Program-made: the position numbers and the translations under genes
NCBI RefSeq assembly: GCF_018403225.1
Contig: NZ_BOSG01000001.1
Location: forward strand, 2,232,001-2,296,000
DNA: 64,000 nt
Direction of reading: 5' to 3'
Source: Paenibacillus sp. J23TS9
GTDB taxonomy: Bacteria; Bacillota; Bacilli; Paenibacillales; Paenibacillaceae
The notes under the pieces: generated by a model
Seen by the model: the letters and a program-made list of their open reading frames with translations, nothing else
What the model was told of the DNA's origin: nothing
Databases searched by the model: none
Shown here: one piece after another, positions 62,648 to 64,000 of the stretch
Layout of the letters: each line of letters begins with the position of its first letter
Position numbering within the stretch: position 1 is the first letter of the stretch

Positions 62648-62672
62648 ACCGCACAGCACAAGGCTGTACGGT
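62648..62672 (-). terminator. Terminator of the osmC-type gene
   Basis: ACCG-C-ACAGC pairs with GCTGT-A-CGGT around a small loop; leftward it runs into six T. It separates the osmC-type transcript from MocR-ddl. Confidence 0.8.
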
Positions 62673-62692
62673 CTCATTCAACAAATATGGAT

Positions 62693-63154
62693 TCAGGCTT
62701 CGCCGCCGCCAGACTTTTCGATGCGCGGGAAGGTGGATAATGCTACGTTCCCGGCAATCGCGCGGGAGATCATGCAGGAGCCTTCTGCCTTTTCCGCCAG
62801 CTTGCGTGCATGCTCCATATCCTTTTCCGAAGCTTCCGGCTTCAGTCGGATATAGGGTTTATGGGTAATGCTGACATACGTAAAAATATTGTTGGTGACA
62901 TCCACGATGCCTTCCGACTCCAGCGACAGCTTTTCGACAGGCAGACGGCCCCGCTCCATCATCGCCGCCAGGGTAATCAGATAACAGGTCGCTGCAGCAC
63001 CCAGGAGCATTTCATCCGGATTCGTGCCGATGCCCGGTCCGCCCATCTCCTTGGGGATGGATATGGCGGTTCTCAGCTGCCCGGCTTCAATTCTGCCCTC
63101 GCTGTTCCGTCCTCCGTCCCATTCCGCCTGTAGAATAAACGAATGATTCATCAC
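62693..63154 (-). CDS. OsmC family peroxiredoxin-like protein
   Basis: A 153-residue OsmC/Ohr-fold protein, active as a dimer. Both redox cysteines are present, in AAATCYLITLAAMMER near 58 and AEGSCMISRAI near 130. GTNPDEMLLGA near 44-54 is the family signature. It reduces organic hydroperoxides using thiols. AGGGAGGCG precedes the ATG. It lies 19 bases downstream of the radical SAM gene and is probably co-transcribed with it. Confidence 0.92.
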   Translation of the reverse strand: MMNHSFILQAEWDGGRNSEGRIEAGQLRTAISIPKEMGGPGIGTNPDEMLLGAAATCYLITLAAMMERGRLPVEKLSLESEGIVDVTNNIFTYVSITHKPYIRLKPEASEKDMEHARKLAEKAEGSCMISRAIAGNVALSTFPRIEKSGGGEA

Positions 63155-63173
63155 GCAACGCCTCCCTCGATTG

Positions 63174-64000
63174 TTATTGTGTCACGGCTTCCGGATCGGC
63201 TGCAAACCCGTTGGCCTTATGATTAAACCGTTTCCGGTACCCGCATTTCCGGCATAGCTCTTCCACTACTTCCCGTCTTGAAAAACCGTCAACGATATTC
63301 GCTGCGCGTTCGCCTTCAATAATATCCGTAAAAGAATTCTTATAAATATTACCCAAATTGATGACCCCTTCCCCATCCAGACAGCATGGGATAACGGTAC
63401 CATCTACCAGCACGCCGGCCTGATTGCGAAGTCCATGGCAGAACCCTGGTCCAAAATCCTCTTCCGCATTCAAATCAGGCCATTCAAATTCATGATCCAT
63501 ATTAATGAAGATCCGGTCCGCGATCTTGATTCCTTTACCAGGCTCGACCATCTCATCGATCTTATAATCCAGATCAAATTCTTTCTCGACGTACTCCAGC
63601 ATTTCACGGTTGCGGCTGCGCTCCAGATTCGTTGCATTATTCATATCCAAATTCCACAGACGGAGCGATACGATCAGGTTCGACTGTGCCACTGCTTCCT
63701 TAACGAAGTTCAGTACCTTGGCGATGTATAAATCCTTGTCCTTGGAGCCTTCATGCCCGTCAAAGCTGTGCAGGGAGAAGTTCATCTGCCGGAGAGCTGG
63801 CTTATTCATGAGCTTGGGTCCTGCTTTATGCAGCAGAGTCCCATTGGACGTAACATTCACTTTAAAGCCTTTCTCATGTGCAATGTCCAGCAGCTGGTCA
63901 ATATGGGGATGGAGCAGCGGTTCACCTTTTACATGAAAATAAATATAGTCTGTATACGGCTTGATCTCATCAAGCGTATGGGTAAATTGTTCAATCGTAA
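63174..64000 (-). CDS. Radical SAM/SPASM protein, N-terminus beyond the window
   Basis: The frame is open to the right edge, so the start is missing, with about 274 residues visible. YIYFHVKGEPLLHPHIDQLL and VTSNGTLL near the visible N-terminus are the second and third strands of a radical SAM barrel. The C-terminal part has CHGLRNQ, IPCCLDGEGVINLGNI and LCRKCGYRKRF, whose cysteines fit an auxiliary-cluster SPASM domain. The CxxxCxxC motif lies outside the window. Substrate unknown. Confidence 0.88.
   Translation of the reverse strand, partial: TIEQFTHTLDEIKPYTDYIYFHVKGEPLLHPHIDQLLDIAHEKGFKVNVTSNGTLLHKAGPKLMNKPALRQMNFSLHSFDGHEGSKDKDLYIAKVLNFVKEAVAQSNLIVSLRLWNLDMNNATNLERSRNREMLEYVEKEFDLDYKIDEMVEPGKGIKIADRIFINMDHEFEWPDLNAEEDFGPGFCHGLRNQAGVLVDGTVIPCCLDGEGVINLGNIYKNSFTDIIEGERAANIVDGFSRREVVEELCRKCGYRKRFNHKANGFAADPEAVTQ

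Overview
The window looks like chromosomal DNA from a spore-forming, low-to-moderate-GC Gram-positive of the Paenibacillus type. The evidence is two complete-looking gerA-type spore germination operons (permease, GerA, lipoprotein GerC), strong Shine-Dalgarno sites throughout, many GTG/TTG starts, a YhgE/Pip protein, a class of ABC efflux system like Bacillus YknXYZ, and menaquinone synthesis by the futalosine route (mqnB-mqnD). I see no rRNA, tRNA, CRISPR array, insertion sequence, prophage or replication origin. The assignment to genus is an inference, not a database result.

Layout. 1-4182: the tail of one gene, an acetyltransferase behind a LexA-like operator, then a leftward cluster holding the two halves of a Tm-1-like protein (UPF0261 ATP-binding domain and a PEP-hydrolase-like TIM barrel) preceded by a regulator in which the same TIM barrel is joined to an AraC DNA-binding domain; that regulator is split by a single-base frameshift. 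4380-12765: a DUF2306 membrane protein, a DapA-family lyase divergent from a LysR regulator, small proteins, two SDR oxidoreductases divergent from a TetR regulator, and an amino acid permease. 12983-23563: a VanZ-RDD fusion, a MacAB/YknXYZ-like efflux system, a lipoprotein, a serine hydrolase and a sugar ABC importer. 23680-31525: aminopeptidase, exonuclease III, MFS transporter, acetyltransferase, a Fur-boxed heme monooxygenase, FabV and aspartase. 31979-35965: ger operon 1 with a candidate sigma-G promoter. 36032-48027: methionine aminopeptidase, YhgE with a TetR regulator, a 1822-residue soluble hybrid kinase with tandem HAMP repeats and three receiver domains, a nitroreductase and a MurB-like protein. 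48280-52003: ger operon 2, whose permease is frameshifted. 52011-64000: an NTF2-fold protein, mqnB-mqnD, ACT-malic enzyme, a LURP-one protein, a small broken gene, a double GNAT, an OatA-like acyltransferase, a MocR regulator next to ddl, OsmC and a radical SAM protein running off the right edge.

The most noteworthy items are the Tm-1-like cluster with its TIM-barrel/AraC regulator, the poly-HAMP hybrid kinase resembling fungal group III kinases, and three places where adding or removing one base restores a reading frame (near 3800, 48437 and 56695). The frameshifts may be real decay or assembly errors; raw reads would decide.
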